Origin: Aquificaceae bacterium
GTDB taxonomy: Bacteria; Aquificota; Aquificia; Aquificales; Aquificaceae
NCBI GenBank assembly: GCA_027014185.1
Contig: JALWEK010000124.1
Span: 4,288-10,426 of the forward strand
DNA length: 6,139 nucleotides
Direction: 5' to 3'
The notes beneath the pieces were generated by a model. That model was not told the DNA's origin. It made no database searches and was given only the letters and a program-made list of their open reading frames with translations. Below, one piece after another: positions 5,419 through 6,139 of the stretch; positions within the stretch are counted from its first letter, which is position 1, and each line of letters opens with the position of its first letter. A program made the translations under genes and the position numbers.

Positions 5419-6139
5419 ATGAGGAGAGGGTTGGTAGTAGCTTCCCTGCTCGTCTTTCTGGTTGCGAGCGCAGATTCTGCTAAGAAACCTTCGATAGCTC
5501 CCCTCCCGGATAGACCGCCGGAGCCAGCAGACAACCCCACAACTCCCGTGAAGGTGGAGCTTGGAAAACTTCTGTACTTTGATCCCAGACTCTCGGGAGA
5601 TGGAAGTACCTCCTGCGCTACCTGTCACGATCCGAACCACGGGTGGGCTAAGAAGCGCTTTATGTCCCCAGCCTATCCAGAGAACAAACACTTCAGACAC
5701 TCTCCAACGGTCCTGAACGTGGCTTACAACACGATCATGTTCTGGGACGGGAGGGTCAAGACCCTGGAGGAGCAGGCCAAAAAGCCCATAGCTTCGCCCT
5801 TTGAGATGAACATGAACTACGACCTTCTGGAAGAGAGGCTAAAGAAGATACCAAAGTACAGGGAGCTTTTTAGAAAAGCCTTCCCGGAGGACAAGGATCC
5901 GATAAACATCGATAACATCGCCAAGGCAATAGCCGCATTCGAGAGGACGATAGTCTGCAACGACTCGCCCTTCGACAAGTACATGCGAGGGGACAAGAAC
6001 GCTATGGACGAGCTTCAGATTAAGGGGATGAAGCTCTTCATAGGCAAGGCCGGATGCGTTCAGTGCCACAACGGCCCCAACTTCACCGACGAGAAGCTCC
6101 ACGTAACGGGTGTCCCCAAACACACGGTGGAGGACAACG
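5419..6139 (+). CDS. Di-heme cytochrome c peroxidase / MauG family, 3' end cut by window edge
   Basis: Probably a periplasmic di-heme enzyme that reduces H2O2 to water using electrons from small redox proteins (EC 1.11.1.5), or a MauG-like relative. The 240 complete codons have a signal peptide (about 1-21, hydrophobic core VVASLLVFLVASA), LGKLLYFDPRLSGDG (48-62), a first c-type heme site CATCH (66-70), the family motif FWDGR (108-112) after RHSPTVLN (93-100), AFERTIV (173-179) and a second heme site CVQCH (213-217). Bacterial peroxidases of this family run to about 320-350 residues, so roughly the last quarter to third is missing, including ligands of the second heme. ATG at 5419 is preceded by AGGAGGG, which overlaps the TAG stop of the cupredoxin gene, so the two genes are an operon and probably translationally linked. 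Peroxidase versus MauG-like oxidation of a protein substrate cannot be settled from this part. Confidence 0.93.
   Translation, partial: MRRGLVVASLLVFLVASADSAKKPSIAPLPDRPPEPADNPTTPVKVELGKLLYFDPRLSGDGSTSCATCHDPNHGWAKKRFMSPAYPENKHFRHSPTVLNVAYNTIMFWDGRVKTLEEQAKKPIASPFEMNMNYDLLEERLKKIPKYRELFRKAFPEDKDPINIDNIAKAIAAFERTIVCNDSPFDKYMRGDKNAMDELQIKGMKLFIGKAGCVQCHNGPNFTDEKLHVTGVPKHTVEDN

Noticed and set aside
1..6139. Mobile elements, CRISPR, tRNA genes or phage genes
   Set aside because: No long repeats, transposase or integrase motifs, spacer-repeat arrays or cloverleaf sequences were seen. Apart from the short spacers all DNA is accounted for by housekeeping and redox genes.

Overview
The window looks like chromosomal DNA from a thermophilic Gram-negative bacterium. 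Arginine is mostly AGG/AGA, ATA is common for isoleucine, and the proteins are rich in Lys, Glu and Arg. Two exported redox proteins imply a periplasm. A deep-branching lineage such as Aquificota (Desulfurobacteriaceae-like) or a neighbouring thermophilic group would fit. This placement is an inference from composition and gene content, not from a database match.

Left two thirds (1-4490, all minus strand, read right to left): pheT (phenylalanyl-tRNA synthetase beta), then a 208-base GC-rich gap, then fthC (5-formyltetrahydrofolate cyclo-ligase), then rny (RNase Y), which runs off the left edge. fthC and rny are one base apart and the rny Shine-Dalgarno lies in the last codons of fthC, so they are surely co-translated. 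The gap is not empty. Its minus strand can form a rod-like RNA closed by a 14-bp helix, with a candidate promoter just upstream, directly in front of fthC. That is where 6S RNA (ssrS) lies in many bacteria, and I call it a probable 6S RNA. Between it and fthC a 12-bp GAAA-tetraloop hairpin pairs with the whole Shine-Dalgarno of fthC, which starts with TTG.

Right third (4652-6139, plus strand): a divergent pair of exported redox genes, a cupredoxin-type copper protein with a C-terminal carboxypeptidase-regulatory-like domain, followed 11 bases later by a di-heme cytochrome c peroxidase/MauG-family gene cut by the right edge. They look like a two-gene operon for periplasmic peroxide handling or electron transfer.

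The 161-base AT-rich divergent spacer (4491-4651) carries two sites that each match the 7-1-7 Fur consensus at 12 of 14 positions, within a cluster of six TGATAA/TTATCA hexamers. This suggests iron- or peroxide-responsive control of the redox operon, and possibly of pheT, which lacks an adjacent upstream pheS. There are no tRNAs, rRNAs, mobile elements, CRISPR arrays or long repeats. No gene-free stretch exceeds 210 bases.
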